A stretch of 41,310 nt of DNA, from positions 1 through 41,310 of the forward strand of contig PNKE01000074.1 in NCBI GenBank assembly GCA_013822245.1, written 5' to 3'. Position numbers and translations under genes: made by a program. The notes under the pieces are model-generated. The model did no database searches and had not been told where the DNA came from. It saw nothing but the letters and a program-made list of their open reading frames with translations. Positions 23,372 through 31,973 of the stretch are shown in pieces. Source of the stretch: Candidatus Solibacter sp. Its GTDB lineage: Bacteria > Acidobacteriota > Terriglobia > Bryobacterales > Bryobacteraceae. The stretch's first letter is position 1. Each line of letters starts with the position of its first letter.

Positions 23372-24130
23372 ATGGAGACTGGGAACGCGTCTTTCACCCT
23401 CAGGCTGGGCAAACATCAGTACAAGTGCGAAATGAAGCTGGCGAACGCGCCGGTGCGGGTAGCCGAGATGCTGCCGGTGTTGAACCACATCGTGGATCTG
23501 GTCGTGGGCAACGCGGCCGAGGCGGCGGTTGAAGAGGGCAGGCAGATCACCTGCAAGGCCGGCTGCGGCGCCTGTTGCCGGCAACCCGTGCCGGTCAGTC
23601 CCCATGAGATGGAGATGCTTGCCGCCCTTGTCGACGGCATGGAGCAGGAGCGGAGAGACAGGATAAAGGGCCGGCTCGGCGATGCGGTTGAGCGGATGCG
23701 CGAGGGCGGAATCCTGGACGACGTGCGGACCATCGGTTCATTGAGCGAGGAGCAGCGCCAGCAGGCGGGCCTGAAGTACTTTGCGCTCGGGATTGCCTGT
23801 CCGTTTCTGGAAGAGGAGTCGTGCACGATCTACGAGCACAGGCCGATGCGGTGCCGTGAGTACCTCGTGACAACGCCGGCCGGGCACTGTGCAAGCCCGA
23901 CGGCGGAGACCGTGAAACTGGTCGAGTTGAAGGCGGCTCCTTCGCCGGCCCTGTACCGGATCGGAGAGGGTGAAGGCGGCGGCGAACCCGAATTCGCCGT
24001 GATGACGATGATGCAGGAATGGGCGGGTCCGAAGACAACGGCGGCTACCGTGATGGCTCCGACGATCCTTCAGAACTTTCTTCGCGGGCTCGGCGGAGTG
24101 GAACCCAAATCAGAAGCCCGGCCAGAGTAG
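23372..24130 (+). CDS. YkgJ family cysteine-cluster protein
   Basis: This 252-residue protein carries the CxxxCxxCC cluster of the YkgJ family (C61, C65, C68, C69) and a second set (C143, C151, C161) in ACPFLEEESCTIYEHRPMRCREY. The family is thought to bind iron or zinc; its reaction is unknown. The start lies 37 bases after xerC on the same strand, so it may be the third gene of a trmFO-xerC-ykgJ transcript. No good Shine-Dalgarno is seen. The last 86 bases overlap the 3' end of the OPT gene on the other strand, and both frames look like genuine coding sequence. The C-terminal 60 residues beyond the cluster are less conserved. Confidence 0.82.
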   Translation: METGNASFTLRLGKHQYKCEMKLANAPVRVAEMLPVLNHIVDLVVGNAAEAAVEEGRQITCKAGCGACCRQPVPVSPHEMEMLAALVDGMEQERRDRIKGRLGDAVERMREGGILDDVRTIGSLSEEQRQQAGLKYFALGIACPFLEEESCTIYEHRPMRCREYLVTTPAGHCASPTAETVKLVELKAAPSPALYRIGEGEGGGEPEFAVMTMMQEWAGPKTTAATVMAPTILQNFLRGLGGVEPKSEARPE

Positions 24131-26084
24131 CGAACGCGCCAAGGGAGAGCCAACTGCCCCAGGCTGAGTAGAACGGCAGTTCGTCCAGGCCCATGAAGAC
24201 ATGCGTCAGCGAACTCACGCCCGTTAAAAACAGCACGGCCAGCAGAATGCCCACGATCGCCTCGCCCGCGATGAGGCCCGAAGCCAGAAGCGTACCCGAA
24301 TCCTCAGCCCTGCGCCGGCGCGCTACGTCGAGGCTGCTGAAGGCCCTCGATGAGATCCACTGGATCACGCCGCCGGCGAATATCGCGGAACTCGTGTCAA
24401 ACGGCAGGTACATGCCGACCGCCACCAGCATCATCGCCTTCGCGCCGCACAGCAGCAGGGCAATGCCGAAAGCGCCGCCGATGGCGAGCAAACCCCAGGC
24501 CATATCGCCGCCGACGATGCCCTTCGACAACTGCGCCATCAGGCCGGCTTGCGGCGCCGGCAGGGCGCGGCCACCGATGCCGCCGGTGGCGAGGTTGGCT
24601 TCATGCAGGGCGATGATCGGACCCATCAGGAAGAACGAAAGCGAGATGACGGCGATGATTTCGACAAGCTGCATTTTCCATGGCGTACCGCCCAGGATGT
24701 GTCCGGCCTTGAGGTCCTGAATCATCGAGCCGGAGACCGACACGGCGACGGCGACGACGGCAGCCACGCCGAGCACGGCGGCCACGCCCGAAGCGCCCTT
24801 GACGCCCATCACCAGCAGCAGCAAGGCGGCCAGGACAAGGGCCGAGAGAGTGAGTCCGGAGAGCGGCTGATTGGAACTGCCGACGAGTCCGACCAGATAG
24901 CCGCCGACGGCCGAGAGCAGGAAACCCGCCCCGCCCATCACCGCGGCGGCGACCAGCGCGGTCGTCCATCCGCCGGTGAAGCCGTAGTAGATAGCGGTGA
25001 TCGGAATGAACAGGACTGCCAGCGAGAGAATAACCCACCGTACCGGGATGTCCTGCTCCGTGCGCCCCTGCCCGGCCGCCGCCGGCGAGGAGCGGAACGC
25101 GCCGGTGAGCGACTGGGCGATGGATTTGCGCATCCGGAACATCGTGCTGGCCGCGCCCACCAGCATCATGCCGACGGCGATCGGCCGCACGACGTTGTAC
25201 CAGAGCGTGTAGGAAGCGATGCCGTGATCCGCCGTCGCGATTCGCGTGGAGAAATCGGGGTCGAAGAACAGAAGCAGGGGGATGAGGACCCACCAGGCGA
25301 GGATGCCGCCGGCGACGGTGATGGAGGCGAGTTGGGGTCCGATGATGAAACCGATGCCGAGCAGGGCGGGCGAGAGGGCGGGCGTTGACCAGACGACGCC
25401 GCCGGTGTGTTCGACCGAGCCGATGGGGTTCTTTGAGTAATCGAAGTGGCGGATCACGCTTTTCGGAAACGTGATGAATCCCTCGGTGAACTCGCGAAAG
25501 ATCTGCACGCCTTTGTCGCTCTTCAGGATTTGGATGAGGCCGCCAAGGGCCATGCCGCCAAAGATGAGCTTCGGCGCGGAGCCGGAGTCCTGGCCCGCCT
25601 TCACGATCTCCGCCGAGGCCACCGATTCGGGCCACGGCAGGGCGGGGTCGGAGACCAGCGGCTTGCGCAGCAGAATGATGAAGAAGATGCCGGCGAGTCC
25701 GCCTGCCAACAGGATGACCGTCGCGTCCCAGTAATGCGTGCGAAGGTTCGACCACAGCCGCACGCCGTCGATCTCGACAAGGATGAACGCCGGCAGGGTG
25801 AAGATGGCGCCGGCCACCAGAGCTTCGCCGACGCTGGCGGCGGTGCGGGCGATGTTCTGTTCAAGCACGCCGCCGCGGATGGCCTTCATGCGGAACAGGG
25901 CCATGGCGATGACTGCGGCGGGGATGGTGGCGGCCACGGTCTGTCCGGCCTTCATGCCGAGATAGGCGTTGGCGGAGCCGAAAACAAAGGCCAGAAAGAG
26001 GCCGAGCAAAACGGCCTTCACCGTCAACTCGCGCTGCGAAGTCGTGTCGGGTTTCACTTCTCGCGAGTGTACCGCGGCTGGCAT
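24045..26084 (-). CDS. OPT family oligopeptide/metal-chelate transporter
   Basis: This 679-residue integral membrane protein has about 14-16 hydrophobic helices. Early LTVKAVLLGLFLAFVFGSANAYLGMKAGQTVAATIPAAVIAM is typical of OPT proteins, as is the long loop beginning PLVSDPALPWPESVASAEIVKAG. OPT carriers move small peptides or metal chelates by proton coupling. The substrate is unknown. The start is uncertain: ATG 26084 has no Shine-Dalgarno and an in-frame GTG at 26057 is possible. It is divergent from the GH16 gene with only 14 bases between the starts. Its 3' end is antisense to the YkgJ gene. The charged C-terminal tail REESSEGSSEPSR lies in that overlap. Confidence 0.88.
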   Translation of the reverse strand: MPAAVHSREVKPDTTSQRELTVKAVLLGLFLAFVFGSANAYLGMKAGQTVAATIPAAVIAMALFRMKAIRGGVLEQNIARTAASVGEALVAGAIFTLPAFILVEIDGVRLWSNLRTHYWDATVILLAGGLAGIFFIILLRKPLVSDPALPWPESVASAEIVKAGQDSGSAPKLIFGGMALGGLIQILKSDKGVQIFREFTEGFITFPKSVIRHFDYSKNPIGSVEHTGGVVWSTPALSPALLGIGFIIGPQLASITVAGGILAWWVLIPLLLFFDPDFSTRIATADHGIASYTLWYNVVRPIAVGMMLVGAASTMFRMRKSIAQSLTGAFRSSPAAAGQGRTEQDIPVRWVILSLAVLFIPITAIYYGFTGGWTTALVAAAVMGGAGFLLSAVGGYLVGLVGSSNQPLSGLTLSALVLAALLLLVMGVKGASGVAAVLGVAAVVAVAVSVSGSMIQDLKAGHILGGTPWKMQLVEIIAVISLSFFLMGPIIALHEANLATGGIGGRALPAPQAGLMAQLSKGIVGGDMAWGLLAIGGAFGIALLLCGAKAMMLVAVGMYLPFDTSSAIFAGGVIQWISSRAFSSLDVARRRRAEDSGTLLASGLIAGEAIVGILLAVLFLTGVSSLTHVFMGLDELPFYSAWGSWLSLGAFATLAGLLIWVPLRRAREESSEGSSEPSR

Positions 26085-26098
26085 AGAATGGGTGCGCG

Positions 26099-26884
26099 AT
26101 GAGACACATTCCGGCTCTGATAGCGGCGGCGTTGATGGCCCTGCCGGCGCTGGCGCAGGTGAAGCCGGTGTGGGCCGACGAGTTCGACAAAGACGGTCTG
26201 CCCGACCCGGCTAAATGGACCTACGACACCGGCGGCCACGGCTGGGGCAACCGCGAGCTTCAGTTCTACATGGCTGACCGTCTTGAAAACGCGCGGGTGA
26301 AAGGCGGCATGCTGCACATCACCGCGCGCAAGCAGGATCACGAAGGCAAGGCCTACACGTCGTCGCGGATGGTCTCCAAGGCGGGCTGGAAGTATGGCTA
26401 TATCGAGATCCGGGCCAAGCTGCCGAAGGGGCGCGGGACGTGGCCGGCGCTGTGGATGTTGCCGTCGGCGAGGTGGGAGAAGACAGGTCCGGGGTGGCCG
26501 CTGTGTGGCGAGATCGACATCATGGAGCATGTCGGTTACGACGAAGGGGTCATCCACGGGACCGTGCATACCGGCGCCTACAACCACGTCAAAGGCACGC
26601 AGAAGGGCGAGCAGGTCGCCGTGCCCGATGCCACCAGCGAGTTTCACGTCTATGCGGTGGACTGGCGGCCGGACCGCATCGAGGTCCTCGTTGACGGCAA
26701 GCCGTACTTCTCCTTCGCCGACGAAGGAACGGGCCCGGAGGCCTGGCCCTTCAACGCGCCGTTCAAACTGCTGATGAACATAGCGGTGGGCGGCAACTGG
26801 GGCGGGCGCAAAGGCGTGGATGAATCCGTGTTCCCGCAACAGTTGGTCATCGACTACGTGCGCGTATACGAGAGGCGGCCATGA
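26099..26884 (+). CDS. Secreted GH16 beta-glucanase (laminarinase-type)
   Basis: This 261-residue enzyme has a signal peptide (RHIPALIAAALMALPALAQ) and one GH16 domain. The catalytic motif GEIDIMEHVG places the nucleophile at E138 and the acid/base at E143. The conserved D140 is present. WADEFDKDGLPDPAKW, GNRELQFYM, YGYIEIRAKLPKGRGTWPALWMLP and NIAVGGNWGG are characteristic of bacterial laminarinases acting on beta-1,3-glucans, in the periplasm or outside the cell. The extra Met in EIDIMEH is the laminarinase form, not the lichenase EIDIEF form. It is linked to a GNAT gene by an ATGA overlap, although no functional tie is obvious. Confidence 0.92.
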   Translation: MRHIPALIAAALMALPALAQVKPVWADEFDKDGLPDPAKWTYDTGGHGWGNRELQFYMADRLENARVKGGMLHITARKQDHEGKAYTSSRMVSKAGWKYGYIEIRAKLPKGRGTWPALWMLPSARWEKTGPGWPLCGEIDIMEHVGYDEGVIHGTVHTGAYNHVKGTQKGEQVAVPDATSEFHVYAVDWRPDRIEVLVDGKPYFSFADEGTGPEAWPFNAPFKLLMNIAVGGNWGGRKGVDESVFPQQLVIDYVRVYERRP

Positions 26885-27684
26885 GACTGAGGCGAATGAC
26901 GATCGACGATATCGGGCGCGGGCTGGAGTTGTGCCGCGCCGCCGGGTGGAACCAGACCGAGCGCGACTGGCGGCATTTCATCGAGCAGACGCGGGCCGGG
27001 TGCCTGGTGGAAGAGGTTGACGGCAAGGTGGTTGGAACATCGGCGACGCTGGACTATGGCGATGAGTTCGCCTGGGTGGCGATGGTGCTGGTGGATCCCG
27101 GGATGCGTGGACAGGGCGTGGGCACGCGGCTTCTGAATGAGTCAATCCGGCTGCTTGAAGGCCGGAAGTCCATCCGGCTTGACGCCACGCCCGCCGGTGA
27201 GCGCGTCTACAGGCCGTTGGGCTTCAGGGAGGAGTTCGCACTGGCCCGCTACGAGCGGCCCGCCGGCGCATCGGAAGCGGCGGCGTGCGCGCCGGTGGCC
27301 GATGCCGATTGGCCGCGGATACTGGCGATGGACCGTCAGGCGTTCGGCGCGGGCCGCGAGCGGATGCTGCGCTGGCTCGCCCAGGGCGCGCCGGATCTGG
27401 CCATGGCGACGGGCGACGCCTATTGCTTCGGCCGTCACGGCCACCGCTTCGATCACATCGGCCCCATCATCGCCAGGAGCGCCGAGTCGGCCTGGAGACT
27501 GCTGGCCGCGGCCATGGCGCGCTGCACCCGCGAAACGGTGGTGGATGCGCCGGCGCAGCACGAAGAAGCGCTGGCCGGCTTCGGCTTCAGGAAGCAGCGG
27601 CCGTTCCTGCGCATGAGCCTGGGCGAACCGCCAGTGTTCGATGCGTCGCTGAACTACGCCATCACCGGGCCGGAATTCGCCTGA
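26881..27684 (+). CDS. GNAT acetyltransferase with C-terminal acetyltransferase-like domain
   Basis: This 267-residue protein starts inside the GH16 stop codon (ATGA). Residues 1-130 form a GNAT fold with the acetyl-CoA loop GMRGQGVGTRLL near residues 77-88. RVYRPLGFREEF follows. Residues 135-260 form a second, divergent GNAT-like half of the Acetyltransf_18 kind (MDRQAFGAGRERMLRWL, YCFGRHGHRFDHIGPI). The acceptor is unknown; family relatives are called YitH/HolE. No substrate can be deduced from the neighbours. Full length for the family. The gap of 159 bases to ppk1 has only a doubtful small frame. Confidence 0.85.
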   Translation: MRLRRMTIDDIGRGLELCRAAGWNQTERDWRHFIEQTRAGCLVEEVDGKVVGTSATLDYGDEFAWVAMVLVDPGMRGQGVGTRLLNESIRLLEGRKSIRLDATPAGERVYRPLGFREEFALARYERPAGASEAAACAPVADADWPRILAMDRQAFGAGRERMLRWLAQGAPDLAMATGDAYCFGRHGHRFDHIGPIIARSAESAWRLLAAAMARCTRETVVDAPAQHEEALAGFGFRKQRPFLRMSLGEPPVFDASLNYAITGPEFA

Positions 27685-27726
27685 GAGCCGGCGGACAAAC
27701 TCTCTCTGCGGGCATGAGGAACCTTG

Positions 27727-27795
27727 ATGATGTTTCGCATCCGACCCAATTGGCGCGTGTATGTGCGCGACTTCGCTCCGCTGCTGTTCCGGTAG
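27727..27795 (+). CDS. Possible 22-residue small protein
   Basis: AGGA stands six to seven bases before the ATG, and the frame encodes MMFRIRPNWRVYVRDFAPLLFR, a short basic and aromatic peptide. It lies between the GNAT gene and ppk1. There is no homology I recognise, and a frame of this size is expected by chance in GC-rich DNA. It could be a leader peptide for ppk1 or simply noise. Confidence 0.2.
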   Translation: MMFRIRPNWRVYVRDFAPLLFR

Positions 27796-27843
27796 CGGGG
27801 AGGCGGGCAAGCTCGCGGACTGGTAAAGTAGGAGTTCTCCTTT

Positions 27844-29952
27844 ATGCCTGCCACTCCGCGTCAACGGGCGCGAAAGCCGGCTCCAGCCGCGGGCCTGAGC
27901 CACCCATCCCTGTACGTCAACCGTGAACTGAGCCTGCTGGCGTTTCAGCGCCGCGTTCTTGAAGAGGCGCAGGACGAAACAAATCCGCTGCTTGAGCGCG
28001 TCAAGTTCCTCTCCATCGCCGGATCGAACCTCGACGAGTTCTTCATGGTCCGCGTGGCCGGATTGTTGAACCAGGTTGAATCCGGCATCGTCGACACGGG
28101 CCCTGATGGCATGCCGCCCGGACAACAACTCGACGCCATCCGCGCCGAGTACGAGCAGATCATGGAGGACGCGCACGAATGCCGCGTGGCGCTTTTCGAT
28201 AAACTGCGCCACGCCGGCATCGAGATCAAGAGCTTCGCCCGGCTGGATGAGGTTGAGAAACGGGCGGCGCGCAAGTACTTCGACGAGACGATCTACCCGG
28301 TGCTGACGCCGCTGGCCGTGGACCCCGGCCGGCCCTTCCCGCACATCTCAAATCTCAGCCTGAACTTCTCGATCATCATTCGAGGCGCGAATGGAGAGGA
28401 ACGCTTCGCACGGCTCAAGGTTCCGGACACGCTTCCTCAACTCGTCGCGCTCGGCGGCCCACGCGGACGATCGTTGCGGCGCCACGTGACGCTCTGCTGG
28501 ATCGAGGATCTGATTCAGGGCCACATGGATCGCCTGTTTCCGGGCATGGAGGTGCAGGAGTCCCACCTGTTCCATGTCACGCGCGACGCCGAAATGGAGA
28601 TCCAGGAACTCGAATCTGGCGACCTGCTGGAGACCGTCGAGGAAGGCGTCCAGCAGCGGCGCTTCGGCGCCGTCGTAAGGCTGAAGGTCCAGGAGTCGAT
28701 GCCCGATTCCGTGCTCGAACTGCTGCAGACGAACCTGGAGATTGGCGAGACCGAGGTCTTTCGCATCAACGGACCCCTCGCGCTCAGCCGGCTCAAGGCG
28801 GTTTCGTCCATTGAGCGCCCGGACCTCAAGTACACGCACTTCACCCCATCGCCTTTCAGAACGGCGAAGAAGAAAGAGGATCTCTTCGCCGCCATCCGGC
28901 GGTCCGACATCCTCATCCACCATCCATTCGACTCGTTCCAGACCGTGGTGGACCTGCTCCGCACGGCCGCGCGCGACCCGCAGGTGCTGGCCATCAAGAT
29001 GACGCTCTATCGCGTCGGCCCGAAGTCGCCCGTGGTCGAGGCGCTCATGGAGGCCGTCGAGCACGGCAAGCAGGTGGCCGCGATGGTGGAGTTGAAGGCC
29101 CGCTTCGACGAGGAGTCAAACATCGAATGGGCGCGCGCGCTGGAGCGCGTCGGCGTCCACGTGGTCTATGGATTCCCGGGCGTCAAGGTCCACTCAAAGG
29201 TCCTGCTGATCGTCAGGAAGGAGGGCGACAAGATCCGCCGTTACGTCCATATGTCGACAGGCAACTACAACGCCGTGACGGCCGGGTTGTACACCGACAT
29301 GGGCCTGCTCACCTGTTCGGAGGAGTTTGGCGCCGACGCCACAGACCTGTTCAACTACCTCACCGGCTACTCCGCCAAGGGCGACTATCGCCAACTCCTC
29401 GTCGCCCCCGTCAACCTGCGCGAGAAGTTCGAGCAGATGATCCGCCGCGAAATCGAACACGCCAAGGCCGGCCGCGAAGCCCGGCTCATCTTCAAGATGA
29501 ATGCGCTGGTCGATCAGCGCATCATCCGCCTGCTCTACGAAGCCTCCCAGGCCGGCGTCGATGTTGAACTCATCTGCCGCGGCATCTGCTGCCTGCGCCC
29601 CGGCATCGAGGGCGTCAGCGACCGCATCCACGTGCGCAGCATCGTCGGCCGCTTCCTCGAACACACGCGCATCTTCTACTTCCGCAACGGCGGCAAGGAA
29701 GAGATCTACATGGGCTCGGCCGATCTCATGCCGCGCAACATCAACCGCCGCGTCGAAACCCTGTTTCCCGTGCTGAGGCGAACCCTCGTCCGCTCCATCA
29801 AGGACTCTATCCTGAAGACCTACAGGGACGATTGCGTAAAGGCGCGCGTGATGAGCAGCGACGGGACCTACGAGCGCGCGCCGCGGCCCGACAAATCGAA
29901 GGCCCTCGACGCCCAGGCTCTCCTGCTCAAGACCCGCAAGAGCCGGGGTTGA
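27844..29952 (+). CDS. ppk1: Polyphosphate kinase 1
   Basis: This 702-residue enzyme makes polyphosphate from ATP at the inner side of the membrane. TAGGAG precedes the start. Domains follow the family order: N-terminal head (YVNRELSLLAFQRRVLEEA), H domain, then two phospholipase-D-like C domains. The phospho-accepting histidine is H450 in VKVHSKVLLI and the second histidine is H607 in FLEHTRIFYF. The 157-residue gap between them equals that of E. coli H435 and H592. LKARFDEESNIEWARALE supplies the conserved Arg. No ppx or phosphate-transport genes are adjacent. The next genes, 35 bases downstream, are of unknown function. Confidence 0.96.
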   Translation: MPATPRQRARKPAPAAGLSHPSLYVNRELSLLAFQRRVLEEAQDETNPLLERVKFLSIAGSNLDEFFMVRVAGLLNQVESGIVDTGPDGMPPGQQLDAIRAEYEQIMEDAHECRVALFDKLRHAGIEIKSFARLDEVEKRAARKYFDETIYPVLTPLAVDPGRPFPHISNLSLNFSIIIRGANGEERFARLKVPDTLPQLVALGGPRGRSLRRHVTLCWIEDLIQGHMDRLFPGMEVQESHLFHVTRDAEMEIQELESGDLLETVEEGVQQRRFGAVVRLKVQESMPDSVLELLQTNLEIGETEVFRINGPLALSRLKAVSSIERPDLKYTHFTPSPFRTAKKKEDLFAAIRRSDILIHHPFDSFQTVVDLLRTAARDPQVLAIKMTLYRVGPKSPVVEALMEAVEHGKQVAAMVELKARFDEESNIEWARALERVGVHVVYGFPGVKVHSKVLLIVRKEGDKIRRYVHMSTGNYNAVTAGLYTDMGLLTCSEEFGADATDLFNYLTGYSAKGDYRQLLVAPVNLREKFEQMIRREIEHAKAGREARLIFKMNALVDQRIIRLLYEASQAGVDVELICRGICCLRPGIEGVSDRIHVRSIVGRFLEHTRIFYFRNGGKEEIYMGSADLMPRNINRRVETLFPVLRRTLVRSIKDSILKTYRDDCVKARVMSSDGTYERAPRPDKSKALDAQALLLKTRKSRG

Positions 29953-29987
29953 CCCGCACGCCATCCGCATTTCGACGCAACCCGGCG

Positions 29988-30782
29988 ATGACGTCAAGCG
30001 TTTCACTCATTAGCAGGGCGGTTTTCCCTTGGACCGCGGCGCTCGCCGCCCTCGCCCTGCTGGCCGCTCCCTGCGCGGCGGAGAAACGCATCCGCCGGGC
30101 CGGCATCGTCGCGCCCGCCCCTTTGCCAGAGGGCAGCGTGCTGGTGGCCGGCTTCCTCGGCGCTTGGGAGCGGTGGGACAACCCGAAGCGCAGCGTGCGC
30201 AAACTTGCGCTGCGGCTCCGCGAAGGCGCCGGGCCGGATGTGTTCGTCGAAACGGCGGGCAATCACAGCCGGGCAACGATAAGGAAGTTCATTCATGAAG
30301 CGCTGGACCGCAACAGGGATGGAAAGCTCGACGAGGCCGAGGCGCGCTCGGTGGGCATCATCCTCTATGGACAAAGCTTCGGCGGAGCGGCCGCGGTGAG
30401 GCTGGCCAGGGAGTTGAAGAAGTGGAACGTGCCCGTCTGTCTCACCGTCCAGGTCGACAGCATCGGGCGCGGCGACCATCTCATCCCCTCAAACGTCAAA
30501 CGCGCCGTCAACTTCTATCAGCGCGATCCAGGCCCCGTGCGCGGACAGCCGCGGATCAGGGCCGAGGACGCGTCGAAGACGGAGATCCTGGCGAACATCC
30601 GCCACTTCTATGTCCTGCGCGACGTCGACATGAGCGGCTACCCGCGCGCGGCGCGAGGCATCATGACGCTCTCTCACTGGAAGATGGACAACGACCCCAT
30701 GGTGTGGGCCGAGGTCGAAGGATTCATCCGGGCCGAGATCGTCCGTTGGCAGGCCGAAAGGATCACAGGCGGTATTCGATGA
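29988..30782 (+). CDS. Secreted alpha/beta hydrolase-like protein with an EF-hand loop
   Basis: The start at 29988 begins a signal peptide (VFPWTAALAALALLAAPCAA), giving 264 residues. A canonical EF-hand calcium loop lies at residues 107-118 (D-R-N-R-D-G-K-L-D-E-A-E), with ligands at D107, N109, D111, D115 and E118. The nucleophile elbow GQSFGG with S130 follows 12 residues later. D157 (QVDSIGRGD) and H230 (LSHWKMDND) can complete a Ser-Asp-His triad. It therefore looks like an alpha/beta hydrolase whose active site is next to a calcium loop. The gene overlaps the next one by ATGA and follows ppk1 by 35 bases. Substrate unknown. Confidence 0.78.
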   Translation: MTSSVSLISRAVFPWTAALAALALLAAPCAAEKRIRRAGIVAPAPLPEGSVLVAGFLGAWERWDNPKRSVRKLALRLREGAGPDVFVETAGNHSRATIRKFIHEALDRNRDGKLDEAEARSVGIILYGQSFGGAAAVRLARELKKWNVPVCLTVQVDSIGRGDHLIPSNVKRAVNFYQRDPGPVRGQPRIRAEDASKTEILANIRHFYVLRDVDMSGYPRAARGIMTLSHWKMDNDPMVWAEVEGFIRAEIVRWQAERITGGIR

Positions 30783-31930
30783 AAAACGCAATCGCACTAT
30801 TTGTTTTGATCGCGGCCGTGGCCCCGGCTCAGGAATCGCCGGCCGCGCCCCAGCAGCCTCCAGCACAACAGGCCGCCCCCGAACCCGTCACGCTTTCAGA
30901 TCTCGAAAAACTCGAACGCCGCTACCGCGAGCAACTCCTCGACCAGCAGAAGGCGCTCGACGAAGTCACCCGCGAAATCCAGCGCCTCAAGAGCGAGCGC
31001 CTCAACCTCGAATCCTACAAGCAGATGCAGGAGGCCAAGGACGCCCGCCAGGTGGACTTCAACTGGACCAAGATCAGCGAGCGTATCGACAAGGCCGCCG
31101 CCTACTACGACCTCGCCTGGCAGTTCACCGAAAACGCCGCCCCCGTGCTCGAGATCAGCGACGGCATGTTGCGCGCCCTCAACGCCCTCGCCAGCCAGGA
31201 ATCCCCCATCACCGAAGACCGGCTCAATAAGGCCATGGACTATCTTGAACACGAGGCCCGCCGCCGCAAGAAAATGGAAGTCGCCGGCGTCATGGCCCAG
31301 GGCGCCGTCAACGTCCTCAAACTCGACCTCGGCATCAACCTCATGCAGCAGATGCAGGGCAAGACAGACCAGTATCGCGACAGCTACAAGACCCTGCTCT
31401 GCCTCAAGGAATTCACCATGAAGCAGGGCGCCAACCGCACGCTGTTCAAGTCGCAGATCAGCGTGCTCGACGAACAGCGCACCCGCACGCTGAAGTCGGT
31501 CGACGACCTCAACGGGAAGTTGAAGGACCTGGTCACCCCCCAGGGCATCACCAAGAACATCACCGCCGCCGAATTCCGCTCCCGCGCCAAGGATTACTTC
31601 CTCAGCCTGAAACCGCCGAAGAACGATGTTGTGGTGGCCAACGCCCCATGGTCCTACGCCGAGGGCCGTCTCGAGGCCTGCTGGACTCTCCTGCGCGAAT
31701 CGCAGCGCACCATCCGCCAGCACCTCGCATTCATCGAGGCGCTGGAAGCCTTTGCCGCCAACAACGCCGAATACCTGCATGAGTTCAAGAAGCCATGCTC
31801 AATCGACCCCACCGTCCGCTACGACGTCGGCGCCTCCATCGGCGAGTTTGAAAAGGCGCGCCAGGGCTTCGCCGCGGCGAAGGGCCGAATCCAGAAGTCC
31901 GCGCCCGTCCAGGTGCTGCTTGACCTCTAA
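30779..31930 (+). CDS. Exported coiled-coil protein of unknown function
   Basis: This 383-residue protein starts inside the stop codon of the hydrolase gene (ATGA). It has a short signal peptide (KNAIALFVLIAAVAPAQ), a Pro/Gln/Ala-rich linker (about residues 18-38), and a strong coiled coil from about 40 to 85 (LEKLERRYREQLLDQQKALDEV and onwards). The rest is mostly helical, with a second helical bundle near the C-terminus. I recognise no family. Two cysteines occur at about residues 208 and 340. The tight coupling to the EF-hand hydrolase suggests the two proteins work in the same envelope process. Codon use matches the neighbours. Confidence 0.72.
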   Translation: MKNAIALFVLIAAVAPAQESPAAPQQPPAQQAAPEPVTLSDLEKLERRYREQLLDQQKALDEVTREIQRLKSERLNLESYKQMQEAKDARQVDFNWTKISERIDKAAAYYDLAWQFTENAAPVLEISDGMLRALNALASQESPITEDRLNKAMDYLEHEARRRKKMEVAGVMAQGAVNVLKLDLGINLMQQMQGKTDQYRDSYKTLLCLKEFTMKQGANRTLFKSQISVLDEQRTRTLKSVDDLNGKLKDLVTPQGITKNITAAEFRSRAKDYFLSLKPPKNDVVVANAPWSYAEGRLEACWTLLRESQRTIRQHLAFIEALEAFAANNAEYLHEFKKPCSIDPTVRYDVGASIGEFEKARQGFAAAKGRIQKSAPVQVLLDL

Positions 31931-31973
31931 TCTTCAAGTGGCAAATCGGGCAGCGCGGTACGAAAATACAAGC

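Noticed and set aside
29832-29987. Upstream extension of the hydrolase frame into ppk1
   Set aside because: It overlaps the 3' end of ppk1; the signal peptide starts at 29988.
30422-30778. Upstream extension of the coiled-coil protein frame
   Set aside because: It is an out-of-frame reading of the hydrolase gene, rich in Arg and His; the ATGA-coupled start at 30779 begins a signal peptide.
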